Below are positions 29,616 through 39,219 of a stretch of DNA of 64,000 bases, piece by piece. The notes under the pieces were generated by a model, which saw only the letters and a program-made list of their open reading frames with translations, was not told the origin of the DNA and did no database searches. This DNA is from Agromyces fucosus (GTDB lineage: Bacteria; Actinomycetota; Actinomycetes; Actinomycetales; Microbacteriaceae). The position numbers were made by a program, and so were the translations under genes. The number at the start of each line of letters is the position of its first letter. The stretch's first letter is position 1. Where the stretch lies: NCBI RefSeq assembly GCF_004134865.1, contig NZ_SDPO01000001.1:248001-312000 (forward strand). The letters are read 5' to 3'.

Positions 29616-31058
29616 ATGACCGAGTCTCATCCCGCCGCCGGCGGAACTTCCGACCCCACCTCCACGAGCGATGCGCTGCGCAGCGCCGTCGAAGCCGCCT
29701 TCCCAACCACTATCGCCGATCTCACGCGGCTCGTGAAGATCCCCTCGGTGTCGTGGGCGGCGTTCGACGACGCCCACGTCGAGGCGAGTGCCGAGGCGGT
29801 CGCCGAGCTCGTGCGCGGCCTCGGCGTCTTCGACCTCGTCGAGATCCGTCGCGCCGCGATCGGCGAGGGCGAAGGCCCGGATGCCGCGCTCGGCAAGCCT
29901 GCCGTCGTGGCGCGCCGTGCTGCGCGCAACGGACGTCCGACCGTCCTCCTCTACGCGCACCACGACGTGCAGCCGCCCGGCGACGACGCCGACTGGGAGT
30001 CGTCGCCGTTCGAGCCGACGCTTCGCGGGGACCGCCTGTACGGCCGTGGCGCTGCCGACGACAAGGCCGGCGTGATGGCCCACATCGGCGCCATCCGCGC
30101 GCTCACGGAGGTGCTCGGCACCGACTTCGACCTCGGCATCGCGCTCTTCATCGAAGGGGAGGAGGAGTCGGGTTCGCTCTCGTTCGCCAACTTCCTGCAC
30201 GAGAACCGCGACCTGCTCGAAGCCGACGCGATCGTCGTCGCCGACTCCGGCAACTGGGACGTCGAGACGCCGGCCCTGACAGTCGCGCTCCGCGGAGCGG
30301 TGGCCTTCCGCATGCGGGTGTCGACGCTCGCGCACGCCTCGCACTCCGGCATGTTCGGGGGAGCGGTGCCCGACGCCATGCTCGCCGCCATCCAGCTGCT
30401 CGCGACCCTGCACGATGCCGACGGCTCCGTCGCCGTCGAAGGGCTGACCTCAGCCGACCTCGAGACGCCGGCCTACGACGAGGCCCAGCTCCGCGCCGAG
30501 ACCGGGCTGCTCGACGGTGTCTCGCCGATCGGGCGCGGCGAGATCCTCTCCCGCATCTGGGCGCAGCCGGCCATCACGGTCACGGGCATAGACGCCCCCA
30601 CGGTGGCGAACGCATCCAACACGCTCGTGCCGAGCGTCGCCGTTCGCGTGAGCGCTCGCGTGGCGCCCGGCCAGCGCGACGTCGACGCCCTCGCGGCCAT
30701 CCGCTCGCACCTCGAAGCACGGGCGCCGTTCGGCGCGAAGCTCGAGTTCGACGCGGTGGAGCTCGGCAACCCGTTCCTCGTCGACACCTCGGGCTGGGCC
30801 GTCGCCGAGTCGAACGCGGCGATGGCGGAGGCCTGGGGCAAGGAGCCCGTCGAGATCGGCGTCGGAGGATCCATCCCGTTCATCGCCGAGCTCGTCGCGG
30901 AGTTCCCCGCCGCGCAGATCCTCGTGACCGGTGTCGAGGACCCCGACTCACGTGCGCACAGCCCCAACGAGTCGCTGCACCTCGGCGTGTTCCAGCGAGC
31001 CCTGCTCAGCGAGGCGCTCTTCCTCGCCCGCCTCGACGAACGGAACGGCGATTCCTGA
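29616..31058 (+). CDS. M20 family dipeptidase / metallohydrolase
   Basis: A 480-residue M20 peptidase. The catalytic domain shows the first metal ligand and adjacent Asp in LYAHHDVQPPG, GRGAADDKAGVMAHI, the general-base glutamate pair in IEGEEESGS, and VVADSGNWD. The dimerisation domain follows (LRGAVAFRMRVSTL). The distal metal histidine lies in SRAHSPNESLHLG. Members cleave dipeptides or deacylate amino acids; the exact substrate is not visible. It has no signal peptide, so it is cytosolic. erpA begins 79 bases downstream on the same strand. Confidence 0.9.
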   Translation: MTESHPAAGGTSDPTSTSDALRSAVEAAFPTTIADLTRLVKIPSVSWAAFDDAHVEASAEAVAELVRGLGVFDLVEIRRAAIGEGEGPDAALGKPAVVARRAARNGRPTVLLYAHHDVQPPGDDADWESSPFEPTLRGDRLYGRGAADDKAGVMAHIGAIRALTEVLGTDFDLGIALFIEGEEESGSLSFANFLHENRDLLEADAIVVADSGNWDVETPALTVALRGAVAFRMRVSTLAHASHSGMFGGAVPDAMLAAIQLLATLHDADGSVAVEGLTSADLETPAYDEAQLRAETGLLDGVSPIGRGEILSRIWAQPAITVTGIDAPTVANASNTLVPSVAVRVSARVAPGQRDVDALAAIRSHLEARAPFGAKLEFDAVELGNPFLVDTSGWAVAESNAAMAEAWGKEPVEIGVGGSIPFIAELVAEFPAAQILVTGVEDPDSRAHSPNESLHLGVFQRALLSEALFLARLDERNGDS

Positions 31059-31137
31059 GAGCGCGCAGGGCGCGACCACCGTTCCTGCGGTTACCATGGA
31101 AGCAGGTTCCGCGTTCCCTGACGCACCGAGGAGAGAC

Positions 31138-31488
31138 ATGAGCGACACGATCATCGAGACCGCGCACGGCGTGAAGCTGAGCGACCCCGCCGCCGACAAG
31201 GTGCGCAGCCTCCTCGAGCAGGAGGGCCGCGACGACCTGCGTCTGCGCGTCGCCGTTCAGCCCGGTGGCTGCTCGGGCCTCATCTACCAGCTCTACTTCG
31301 ACGAGCGCCTGCTCGACGGCGATGCCGTCGTCGACTTCGAGGGCGTCGAGGTCGTCGTCGACAAGATGAGCGTGCCGTACCTCGATGGCGCATCGATCGA
31401 CTTCGAGGACACGATCCAGAAGCAGGGCTTCACGATCGACAATCCGAACGCGGAAGGCAGCTGCGCCTGCGGTGACTCGTTCCACTGA
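31138..31488 (+). CDS. erpA: iron–sulfur cluster insertion protein, A-type (HesB/IscA)
   Basis: A 116-residue A-type carrier with GAGGAGAG before the ATG. The three conserved cysteines are in QPGGCSGLIY and, near the C-terminus, GSCACGDSF (C-x-C). It passes Fe–S clusters to apoproteins. Upstream placement next to ctaC is typical of actinobacteria. Nearby Fe–S clients include the Rieske protein QcrA and LipA. A terminator follows at 31508–31535. Confidence 0.93.
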   Translation: MSDTIIETAHGVKLSDPAADKVRSLLEQEGRDDLRLRVAVQPGGCSGLIYQLYFDERLLDGDAVVDFEGVEVVVDKMSVPYLDGASIDFEDTIQKQGFTIDNPNAEGSCACGDSFH

Positions 31489-31507
31489 CGCATCCTGATC
31501 AGCTCCG

Positions 31508-31535
31508 AAGGGAGGTCGCGAGAGCGGCCTCCCTT
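31508..31535 (+). terminator. terminator downstream of erpA
   Basis: A 12-bp stem (AAGGGAGGTCGC, one G–U pair) with GAGA loop, followed by CTGTGTTTT, lies 20 bases after the erpA stop. The trailing T-rich run is unusual here and supports termination. Confidence 0.75.
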
Positions 31536-31686
31536 CTGTGTTTTCACCGATGGAGCCGGAAATCAGTGGATCGACGCGCCCGACACCGGCCCCGAGTGCA
31601 CACCCCGGGGGTCGAGTCGGAGTAGGCTAGACACCGATCACCGCGCTTCACTGTGAAGCGCCTTCGAGTCTCCCGAAAGGTCACCG

Positions 31687-32580
31687 GTGCGCAACAACCG
31701 CCGACTCCGATGGGCTGCAATCCCGATCGCAGCGTCGCTCAGTCTCGTCCTCGCAGGGTGCACGCAGGCCCAGTTGAACGGATTCCTCCCCGGATTCGTC
31801 GAGGGGGAGGCGCCGGTGACGAATCACACCGAGCGCGTCTCAGGCCTCTGGGTCACCTCGTGGATCGTGCTGCTCATCGTGGGTGTCATCACCTGGGGCC
31901 TCACGATCTGGGCCGTCGTCGCGTACCGCCGCCGCAAGGGCCAGACCGGCCTCCCGGTGCAGCTTCGCTACAACATGCCGATCGAGGTCTTCTACACGAT
32001 CATCCCGCTGATCCTCGTGCTGGGCTTCTTCGCCTTCACCGCACGCGACCAGGCGGCGATCGAGCAGCGCTTCGCCGAAGACCAGATCGACGTCAAGGTC
32101 GAGGTCATCGCGAAGCAGTGGGCGTGGGACTTCAACTACGTCAAGGAAGACGTGTACTCGCCCGGCATCCAGGGCCAGCTCTCCGAAGAGGGACCCAAGG
32201 GTTCGCTCGTCCAGGAGGAGCTGCCGACCCTGTACCTGCCCGTCGGGGCGAACGTCGAGATCGAACTCGAGTCGCGCGACGTCATCCACTCGTTCTGGGT
32301 CGTGGACTTCCTCTACAAGAAGGACATGTACCCCGGCAAGACCAACTACATGTCGTTCGTGCCCGAGCGCGAAGGCACGTATGCGGGCAAGTGCGCCGAG
32401 CTCTGCGGCGAGTACCACTCGCTCATGCTCTTCAACGTCGAGGTCGTCTCGCAGGCCGAGTACGACGACTACATCGAGTCGCTCCGCGACGCCGGCCAGG
32501 AAGGCCAGCTGTCGAACGAGTACGACCGCAACCAGAACCTGCCCGGTACGGGCGCGCCCGAATTGAAAGAGGAGCACTAA
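31687..32580 (+). CDS. ctaC: cytochrome c oxidase subunit II (aa3-type)
   Basis: A 297-residue subunit with GAAAGG before the GTG start. A lipoprotein signal with lipobox LAGC lies near residue 25, then two membrane helices (ending near residue 120) and a cupredoxin domain outside the membrane. The CuA ligands are in DVIHSFWV (His) and CAELCGEYHSLM (C-x3-C-x3-H). WAWDFNY is the aromatic entry region for electrons from cytochrome c. No haem c domain is fused; the diheme QcrC carries electrons in the actinobacterial bcc–aa3 supercomplex. ctaD follows after 6 bases. Confidence 0.96.
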   Translation: MRNNRRLRWAAIPIAASLSLVLAGCTQAQLNGFLPGFVEGEAPVTNHTERVSGLWVTSWIVLLIVGVITWGLTIWAVVAYRRRKGQTGLPVQLRYNMPIEVFYTIIPLILVLGFFAFTARDQAAIEQRFAEDQIDVKVEVIAKQWAWDFNYVKEDVYSPGIQGQLSEEGPKGSLVQEELPTLYLPVGANVEIELESRDVIHSFWVVDFLYKKDMYPGKTNYMSFVPEREGTYAGKCAELCGEYHSLMLFNVEVVSQAEYDDYIESLRDAGQEGQLSNEYDRNQNLPGTGAPELKEEH

Positions 32581-32586
32581 GCCGCG

Positions 32587-34323
32587 ATGAGCACCACGAC
32601 CGCACCGGCTCGCCCCTCTGCGAGCACGCTTCCGTTCGGCGCTTCCAAGGTCGAACGCAAGGGCAACATCCTCGTCAAGTGGATCACGTCCACCGACCAC
32701 AAGGTCATCGGGTACATGTACCTGATCACCGCGTTCATCTACTTCTGCATCGGCGGCGTCATGGCGCTGATCATCCGGGCGCAGCTCTTCGAGCCGGGCC
32801 TCGAGATCATCCAGACGCGTGAGCAGTACAACCAGCTCTTCACGATGCACGGCACGATCATGCTGCTCATGTTCGCGACTCCGCTCTTCGCGGGCTTCGC
32901 GAACGTGCTCATGCCGCTGCAGATCGGTGCTCCCGACGTGGCGTTCCCGCGTCTGAACGCACTTGCGTACTGGTTCTTCAACTTCGGTTCGCTGATCGCG
33001 GTCGCCGGCTTCTTCACCCCGCAGGGTGCGGCGTCGTTCGGATGGTTCGCCTATCAGCCACTCGCGTCGACGACGTTCTCGCCAGGTGTCGGCGGAAACC
33101 TCTGGATGCTCGGCCTCGGCCTCTCCGGTTTCGGCACGATCCTCGGTGCCGTGAACTTCATCACGACGATCATCACGATGCGCGCGCCCGGCATGACGAT
33201 GTTCCGCATGCCGATCTTCACGTGGAACACCCTCGTGACGTCGATCCTCGTGCTCATGGCCTTCCCCGTGCTCGCCGCGGCGATCCTGGCTGCCGGCGCC
33301 GACCGCATCTTCGGTGCCCACGTGTTCGACCCGGCCAACGGCGGTGTCATCCTGTGGCAGCACCTGTTCTGGTTCTTCGGCCACCCCGAGGTCTACATCA
33401 TCGCGCTGCCGTTCTTCGGCATCGTCTCCGAGATCTTCCCGGTGTTCAGCCGCAAGCCGATCTTCGGATACAAGACCCTGATCTACGCGACGATCGCGAT
33501 CGCGGCCCTCTCGGTCACGGTGTGGGCTCACCACATGTACGTCACCGGCTCCGTGCTGCTGCCGTTCTTCGCGCTCATGACGATGCTCATCGCAGTGCCG
33601 ACGGGTGTGAAGATCTTCAACTGGATCGGCACGATGTGGCGCGGCTCGATCACCTTCGAGACGCCGCTCATCTGGTCGCTCGGCTTCCTCATCACCTTCG
33701 TGTTCGGTGGCCTCACCGGCGTCATCCTCGCGTCGCCGCCGCTCGACTTCCACGTGTCCGACACGTACTTCGTCGTCGCTCACTTCCACTACGTGGTGTT
33801 CGGCACCGTCGTCTTCGCGATGTTCGCCGGCTTCTACTTCTGGTGGCCGAAGTGGACCGGCAAGATGCTGAACGAGACGCTCGGCAAGTGGCACTTCTGG
33901 CTGCTCTTCATCGGCTTCCACACGACGTTCCTGATCCAGCACTGGCTCGGCGTCGTGGCGATGCCCCGCCGGTACTACTCGTACCTGCCCGAAGACAACA
34001 TCACCTGGATGAACCAGTTGTCGACGATCGGCGCCGGCATCCTGGCGGTCTCGATGATCCCGTTCTTCCTGAACGTGTACATCACGGCTCGTCGGGCTCC
34101 GAAGGTCACCGTCAACGACCCGTGGGGCTACGGCGGTTCGCTCGAGTGGGCGACCAGTTGCCCGCCGCCGCGACACAACTTCACCTCGATCCCGCGCATC
34201 CGTTCGGAGCGACCTGCGTTCGACCTCAACCACCCCGAAGCCGGCATCCCGGTCGGCATCGGTCCGGCGAAGGACGCACCGCAGGCACCTACGTATGACG
34301 CTGCCACGGAGGAGATCAAGTAA
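32587..34323 (+). CDS. ctaD: cytochrome c oxidase subunit I (aa3-type)
   Basis: A 578-residue, 12-helix haem–copper oxidase core. Ligands are visible in [10 protein letters not shown] (haem a His), [15 protein letters not shown] (CuB His and the cross-linked Tyr), WAHHMY (two CuB His) and [18 protein letters not shown] (haem a3 and haem a His). It reduces oxygen to water and pumps protons. Its stop shares one base with the ctaF ATG (TAATG). It partners with ctaC, ctaF and ctaE, the last on the opposite strand 6 kb away. Confidence 0.98.
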   Translation: MSTTTAPARPSASTLPFGASKVERKGNILVKWITSTDHKVIGYMYLITAFIYFCIGGVMALIIRAQLFEPGLEIIQTREQYNQLFTMHGTIMLLMFATPLFAGFANVLMPLQIGAPDVAFPRLNALAYWFFNFGSLIAVAGFFTPQGAASFGWFAYQPLASTTFSPGVGGNLWMLGLGLSGFGTILGAVNFITTIITMRAPGMTMFRMPIFTWNTLVTSILVLMAFPVLAAAILAAGADRIFGAHVFDPANGGVILWQHLFWFFGHPEVYIIALPFFGIVSEIFPVFSRKPIFGYKTLIYATIAIAALSVTVWAHHMYVTGSVLLPFFALMTMLIAVPTGVKIFNWIGTMWRGSITFETPLIWSLGFLITFVFGGLTGVILASPPLDFHVSDTYFVVAHFHYVVFGTVVFAMFAGFYFWWPKWTGKMLNETLGKWHFWLLFIGFHTTFLIQHWLGVVAMPRRYYSYLPEDNITWMNQLSTIGAGILAVSMIPFFLNVYITARRAPKVTVNDPWGYGGSLEWATSCPPPRHNFTSIPRIRSERPAFDLNHPEAGIPVGIGPAKDAPQAPTYDAATEEIK

Positions 34324-34754
34324 TGCGCGCCAACGTCAACCTCTTCTGGATCCTGACGGTCTTCCTCGCGATCGTCGCCGGCGTCTACATCGGCTGGAGC
34401 TGGGCCGACAACGCGGCGCACGGTCTCGACCACCCCGAGTGGGCCGGCACGGTCGCCATCACGCTGACCGCGGTCCTGAGCGCGTTCATCGCGTTCTACC
34501 TCGGTCGGGTGCACAAGGCGCAGGGCGCTGAACTGCCCGAGGACCGACTCGACGCGAACATCGACGATGGAGACGCCGAACTCGGGTTCTTCAGCCCGTG
34601 GAGCTGGTGGCCGATCGTGCTCGCCGCCGCTGCCGCGCTGATGTTCCTGGGCCTCGCGATCGGGTTCTGGATCTCGTTCATCGCGGTCGGCCTCGGAATC
34701 GTCGCTCTCGTCGGCTGGGTCTACGAGTACTACCGCGGTAACTTCGCCCGCTGA
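34323..34754 (+). CDS. ctaF: cytochrome c oxidase subunit IV (actinobacterial)
   Basis: A 143-residue protein with about four membrane helices (FWILTVFLAIVAGVYIGW, AITLTAVLSAFIAFYLG, and two in the C-terminal third) and the actinobacterial subunit IV motif GFFSPWSWWPIVLA. It is translationally coupled to ctaD and stabilises the oxidase core. The tail YEYYRGNFAR is typical. A long perfect terminator follows. Confidence 0.93.
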   Translation: MRANVNLFWILTVFLAIVAGVYIGWSWADNAAHGLDHPEWAGTVAITLTAVLSAFIAFYLGRVHKAQGAELPEDRLDANIDDGDAELGFFSPWSWWPIVLAAAAALMFLGLAIGFWISFIAVGLGIVALVGWVYEYYRGNFAR

Positions 34755-34760
34755 GTTTCA

Positions 34761-34805
34761 ACGCGAAGAGCCCCGAGACGGTTTCCGTCTCGGGGCTCTT
34801 CGCGT
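34761..34805. terminator. very long perfect hairpin terminator after ctaF
   Basis: A 21-bp perfect inverted repeat, starting ACGCGAAGAGCCCCGAGACG on the left arm and with a 3-base loop, separates ctaCDF from the convergent methyltransferase gene. It should insulate both transcription units. Confidence 0.85.
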
Positions 34806-34823
34806 ATCTGCGACATCGATTCG

Positions 34824-35513
34824 TCAGGCGGTCGACGTTGTCGCCGCGCTGCCGATCGGTGCCCTGAGGGCCACGGCGACGTTCCAGTTGCCGACGCGAT
34901 CGTGGTCGCTGACGACCATGCCCGAGCGTCGCAGCACGTCGATCATCGCCTCGGGGGAGTGGATGAAGCCTCGGTATCGACTCCCACGCATCGCCATCCA
35001 CGCGTTCTCCAGTCGAACCAGTGCGCGCGTCACCCACGACGGCGACGGGTAGGTGAAGACGATCGCGAGCCGCGCATGGGCGGCCGCAGCGCCGAGGAGA
35101 TTCGTGAAGTCGGGATAGCAGCACACGACACGGTGGAGGATCACGAAATCGGCCGGTGCGATGTCGTGGCCTGGCACGGCGAGATCGATGCCGACGATGC
35201 GCATTGCCGCGGATTCGACTCCAGCCTGGCGAATCAACTCCGCAGCCTTCCCTTCGTAGGCGTCCGACAGTTCCAGGTTCACGGCCGACGCCGCACCTCG
35301 CGCCAGCAGTGCGAGCTGCATGGCGCCGATGCCGCCGCCGATCTCCAGGACCGACCTGCCGTCGACGCCGAGAGCCGAGATGCGGTCTGTCACGCGGCGC
35401 TCGGAGTCGGTCAGGCCGTGCCGTCGATAGCGGCGCGCCAGCTTCGCGGCGAATCGGGTGCCGAAGACGTCGTCGAATCCGCATGGGACCCGCGGATCGC
35501 AGCACTCGTCCAT
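34824..35513 (-). CDS. SAM-dependent class I methyltransferase
   Basis: A 229-residue methyltransferase starting MDECCDPRVPCGFDD. The SAM motif I reads VLEIGGGIGAMQLALL, followed by an acidic residue on the second strand (LELSD). A later segment, FVILHRVVCCYPDF, resembles the acceptor side of small-molecule and Mg-porphyrin O-methyltransferases. Five cysteines cluster at residues 4, 5, 11 and near 130. No substrate can be assigned. It lies 57 bases after rlmA on the same strand, between the two respiratory operons. Confidence 0.75.
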   Translation of the reverse strand: MDECCDPRVPCGFDDVFGTRFAAKLARRYRRHGLTDSERRVTDRISALGVDGRSVLEIGGGIGAMQLALLARGAASAVNLELSDAYEGKAAELIRQAGVESAAMRIVGIDLAVPGHDIAPADFVILHRVVCCYPDFTNLLGAAAAHARLAIVFTYPSPSWVTRALVRLENAWMAMRGSRYRGFIHSPEAMIDVLRRSGMVVSDHDRVGNWNVAVALRAPIGSAATTSTA

Positions 35514-35570
35514 GGCTTCATTCTCGTCCGGATGCCGATCGATGGCGAGACCCAGGCGAATCGTCGACCG

Positions 35571-36467
35571 TCACTGAACGGCAGGCGAACGCACGAACGT
35601 CACGACATCGACCGACACGGTCACGGAGAGAGCATCGGATGCTGCCGACCGCTCACCGTCGGTCCGATGATGGGCGGCGGGACCCATGTCGACGAGCAAC
35701 TCGCGTGTCTCGGCATCGGCGACGAGGGGATACTCGACCCGCGTCGAACCGGCCTTTGCGAAACCCACCTCGGAGAGCTGTGCAGAGACGGACTCGGCTT
35801 TGCCCTCGGGGATGTCGAGCGCCGCGCCGAGGCGACGCAGCTCCTCGAAGTGCACCGACGTCGGCACCACGACGAGCAGCATCCCGCGTGGACGCACGAT
35901 GCGCGCGTACTCGGGAGGGTTCCGCGGGGCGAAGACATTGAGTGCGATGTCGGCTGTGTCGTCGCGGATCGGGAGCGGCCGCCAGAGATCGAGCACGACG
36001 CCCGTGGAGCCGGAGACCGCCCTCATGGCCATGCGCACGGCCGCAGGGGACCGATCTGCGAGCAGGATGGAGGCGCCCGGCGCAGCGTGCCTGAGCGCGT
36101 CGGCGTAATAGCCGGTACCGCACCCGAGATCGGCGATGCGGGTTGCTGTCGATGCGTCGTCGCGCGACGAATCGAGCTGACTGAGACCGGCCCCTGAAGC
36201 GTCGCCCGCTCGCCAGGCTTGCATCGCCGCAACGAGCGCCTCGGCGATCGGCGCGTAGGCGCCGGACTCCAGGAGTTCGGCGCGAGCCTCGAGCATCTGA
36301 CGGTCATCGCCGATCGTGCGGGGCGCTCGTGGCGGCAGCAGGGTCACGCTGTGATGCTTCGAGAGGTCGAATCGGTGCCCGAACTCGCACCCCAGCACTC
36401 GCTCGGTGACCGGCTCGAGATCGTGGAAACAGTTCGGGCACCGCAGCCAGGTCGAATCGATCGACAT
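35571..36467 (-). CDS. rlmA: RlmA-like 23S rRNA (guanine-N1)-methyltransferase
   Basis: A 298-residue protein starting MSIDSTWLRC. An N-terminal zinc-binding segment has Cys10, Cys13, Cys27 and His31 (LRCPNC … CEFGHRFD), the RlmA signature. Motif I of the Rossmann fold is IADLGCGTGYYADAL, and FAPRNPPEYARIVRP is typical of RlmA/TlrB. Family members methylate G745 or G748 in helix 35 of 23S rRNA; in some actinobacteria they confer macrolide self-resistance. It starts 33 bases after the qcrB stop, so it may be read from the cytochrome bc operon. Confidence 0.85.
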   Translation of the reverse strand: MSIDSTWLRCPNCFHDLEPVTERVLGCEFGHRFDLSKHHSVTLLPPRAPRTIGDDRQMLEARAELLESGAYAPIAEALVAAMQAWRAGDASGAGLSQLDSSRDDASTATRIADLGCGTGYYADALRHAAPGASILLADRSPAAVRMAMRAVSGSTGVVLDLWRPLPIRDDTADIALNVFAPRNPPEYARIVRPRGMLLVVVPTSVHFEELRRLGAALDIPEGKAESVSAQLSEVGFAKAGSTRVEYPLVADAETRELLVDMGPAAHHRTDGERSAASDALSVTVSVDVVTFVRSPAVQ

Positions 36468-36499
36468 GGCGCGGTGCCCGAATCTCTCTGACGGGATCG

Positions 36500-38107
36500 T
36501 CAGTGGTGGGTGTCGTGGCCGGACTCGAGTTCGCCCTTCGTGACCGGCGCGATGCGGTCTTCGAAGAACCAGCGCGAGAGCGCCGCACGAACGTGCTGGC
36601 CTGCGGTGATCTTGCCCCGCGCGTTGGGGCGGATCATGAGCGGCGCGTACGACTCCTGGCTCACGAGCCTCCAGCGGTCGTACTCGTCGAGGGGCTGGTG
36701 CACCTCGATGAACTCGCCGCCGGGCAGCTTCACGATGCGCCCGGACTCGTAGCCGTGCAGCACGATCTCGCGGTCCTTCTTCTGCAACGCGATGCAGACG
36801 CGCTTCGCGATGAAGTAGGCGACGAACGGGCCGATGATGACGACCGCCTGGAGCGCGTGGATCACGCCCTCCATCGTGAGCGAGAAGTGCGTCGCGAGGA
36901 TGTCGGAGCTCGCCGCCGCCCAGAGGCCGGCGTAGAACGTGACACCTGCAGCACCGATCGCCGTGCGCGTCGGGGAGTTGCGCGGCCGGTCTGCGATGTG
37001 GTGCTCGCGCTTGTCGCCCGTGACCCACGCCTCGATGAACGGGTAGATCAGCACGGTCACGATGAAGATGCCGATCACGATCAACGGCACGAGGATGTTG
37101 AACGACCACGTGCGGTCGAGCCAGACGAACTCCCAGCCCGGCGGGATCAATCGCAGGGCGCCGTCGGCGAAGCCGATGTACCAGTCGGGCTGGGTACCGG
37201 CGGAGACGGGGGAGGGGTCGTACGGACCGTAGTTCCAGATCGGGTTGATCGTGAACATCGAGGCAATGAGCGCGAGCACGCCGAACACGATGAAGAAGAA
37301 CCCGCCGGCCTTGGCCGCGTAGATCGGGAGGATGGGCGGGCCGACCGCGTTCTGCTGGCTCTTGCCCGGGCCGGCGTACTGCGTGTGCTTGTGCACGACG
37401 ACGAACACCAGGTGCAGCGCGACGAGCGCCACGACGAGCGCGGGCAGCAGCAGGATGTGCAGCGTGTAGAGACGGCCGACGATCTGGGTGCCCGGGAACT
37501 CGCCGCCGAACAGCAGGAACGAGGTCCAGGTGCCGATCAGGGGGATGCCCTTGACCATGCCGTCGATGATGCGGAGGCCGTTGCCCGAGAGCAGGTCGTC
37601 GGGAAGCGAGTAACCGGTGAAGCCTTCGGCCATCGCGAGGATGAAGAGCGTGAAGCCGATCACCCAGTTGAGCTCGCGCGGCTTGCGGAACGCACCCGTG
37701 AAGAAGATGCGCAGCATGTGCAGGCCGATGGCCGCGACGAAGAGCAGAGCCGCCCAGTGGTGCATCTGGCGCACGAAGAGCCCGCCGCGGATGTCGAAGG
37801 AAATGTCGAGCGTCGATGCCATGGCGACCGACATCTCGACGCCCTTGAGGGGCACGTACGAGCCGTCGTAGTGCACCTCGACCATCGAGGCCTGGAAGAA
37901 GAACGTCAGGAAGGTGCCCGAGATGAGCACGACGACGAAGCTGAAGAGCGCGACCTCGCCGAGCAGGAACGACCAGTGGTCGGGGAAGGCCTTACGGCCG
38001 AGCTCCTTGACGAATCCCGCGATGCTCGTGCGCTCGTTGACGTACACGGACGCAGCTGACGTGAACGACCGCTTCTGCGGCGCGGTTGCGGACGGTGCGG
38101 TGGTCAA
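36500..38107 (-). CDS. qcrB: cytochrome bc1 complex cytochrome b subunit
   Basis: A 535-residue cytochrome b of the actinobacterial bcc complex. The TTG start overlaps the qcrA stop (TTGA). Haem histidines are in RQMHHWAALLFVAAIGLHML and in TLHILLLPALVVALVALHLV. The quinol-oxidation loop reads PPGWEFVWLD rather than PEWY. It has an extended soluble C-terminal tail of about 120 residues, as in other actinobacteria. Quinol binds here and electrons leave through QcrA and QcrC to the oxidase. Confidence 0.96.
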   Translation of the reverse strand: MTTAPSATAPQKRSFTSAASVYVNERTSIAGFVKELGRKAFPDHWSFLLGEVALFSFVVVLISGTFLTFFFQASMVEVHYDGSYVPLKGVEMSVAMASTLDISFDIRGGLFVRQMHHWAALLFVAAIGLHMLRIFFTGAFRKPRELNWVIGFTLFILAMAEGFTGYSLPDDLLSGNGLRIIDGMVKGIPLIGTWTSFLLFGGEFPGTQIVGRLYTLHILLLPALVVALVALHLVFVVVHKHTQYAGPGKSQQNAVGPPILPIYAAKAGGFFFIVFGVLALIASMFTINPIWNYGPYDPSPVSAGTQPDWYIGFADGALRLIPPGWEFVWLDRTWSFNILVPLIVIGIFIVTVLIYPFIEAWVTGDKREHHIADRPRNSPTRTAIGAAGVTFYAGLWAAASSDILATHFSLTMEGVIHALQAVVIIGPFVAYFIAKRVCIALQKKDREIVLHGYESGRIVKLPGGEFIEVHQPLDEYDRWRLVSQESYAPLMIRPNARGKITAGQHVRAALSRWFFEDRIAPVTKGELESGHDTHH

Positions 38108-39180
38108 TTGCGCTCCCAGAAGCTCGGACCGACGGGTTCGGTGAAGTCGTGCTGCGCGATGAGGTAGCCCTCGTCGTCAACGTCGATCGCAAGTTGAGGC
38201 AGGGGACGAGCGGCCGGGCCGAAGATGACCTCGCAGGCGTTCGCGACGTCGAACTGCGACTGGTGGCACGGGCACAGCAGGTGGTGCGTGTGCTGCTCGT
38301 ACAGGGCGACGGGGCATCCGACGTGCGTGCAGATCTTGGAGTACGCGACGATGCCCTCGTAGGCCCAGTTCTCGCGACCGGGCGCATGGTTGAGCTCGCC
38401 AGGCTCGAGGCGCATGAGCAGCACCGCTGCCTTGGCCTTCTCTTCGAGCTTGCCGTGCTCGAGGTCTTGGAGACCCTCGGGGATGACGTGGAACGCGCTG
38501 CCGATGGTGACGTCGCCGGCCTTGATCGGAACGCCCGACGGGTCGAGCGCGAGTCGGGTGCCCTTCTTCCACATCGTGTGGCTGAGCAGCTCGACGGGCA
38601 TCTGGTCCTGCGGCGCGAATCCTCGGAACAGCACGATCGCGGGGAGCGGGAAGACGAGCAGCGCACCGATGAGGCTGTTGCGGATCGCGGCACGGCGGGT
38701 GAAGCCCGACTCGCGGTCGGCGTCAGCGAAGACCTTGACCGCGGCCGCCTGCGTCTCGGGGGAGCCGCCGATGGGGTGGCGCTCGTCGACGAGCTCGACG
38801 TCGGCCATGATCGCCTTGCCCCAGTGCACTACGCCGAAACCGATGGCGAGCAGGGCGAGGGTCGCGCCGAGACCGAAGAACATGTTGTTCAGGCGGACCG
38901 CACCGACGTCGTTGGACTCGATCGGGAACAGCATGTACGCGGCGATCGCCCAGACGCTGCCGAGGATCGACAGGTAGAACAGCGTGTAGACGGTGCGCTG
39001 GGCACGCTTCTCGCGCTTCGGCTCCTGGTCGGTGACTCGGGGCCGGTGCGGCGGGAAGCCGGGGTTCTCGAACGAGTCGGCGGCGATGACCGCGGTACCC
39101 GGCGAGACGGCGATGTCGTGCGCGGCGTGCGACGAGTCGGCAGCGGCGAGCTCTGCGCCGCTGTGGTCGTCCTGTGCCAT
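38104..39180 (-). CDS. qcrA: Rieske iron–sulfur subunit of cytochrome bc1 complex
   Basis: A 358-residue Rieske protein. Three membrane helices lie near residues 64–84, 99–118 and 165–184, as expected in actinobacteria rather than one. The [2Fe–2S] site is given by ICTHVGCP and CPCHQSQFD (two Cys, two His). The N-terminal 60 residues are disordered and acidic. It transfers electrons from quinol at QcrB to QcrC. It ends in the TTGA overlap with qcrB and begins 39 bases after qcrC. Confidence 0.96.
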   Translation of the reverse strand: MAQDDHSGAELAAADSSHAAHDIAVSPGTAVIAADSFENPGFPPHRPRVTDQEPKREKRAQRTVYTLFYLSILGSVWAIAAYMLFPIESNDVGAVRLNNMFFGLGATLALLAIGFGVVHWGKAIMADVELVDERHPIGGSPETQAAAVKVFADADRESGFTRRAAIRNSLIGALLVFPLPAIVLFRGFAPQDQMPVELLSHTMWKKGTRLALDPSGVPIKAGDVTIGSAFHVIPEGLQDLEHGKLEEKAKAAVLLMRLEPGELNHAPGRENWAYEGIVAYSKICTHVGCPVALYEQHTHHLLCPCHQSQFDVANACEVIFGPAARPLPQLAIDVDDEGYLIAQHDFTEPVGPSFWERN

Positions 39181-39219
39181 GGTTCTCCTTCTTCAGCTAC
39201 TTCTGTGCCGGGGCGTGCG

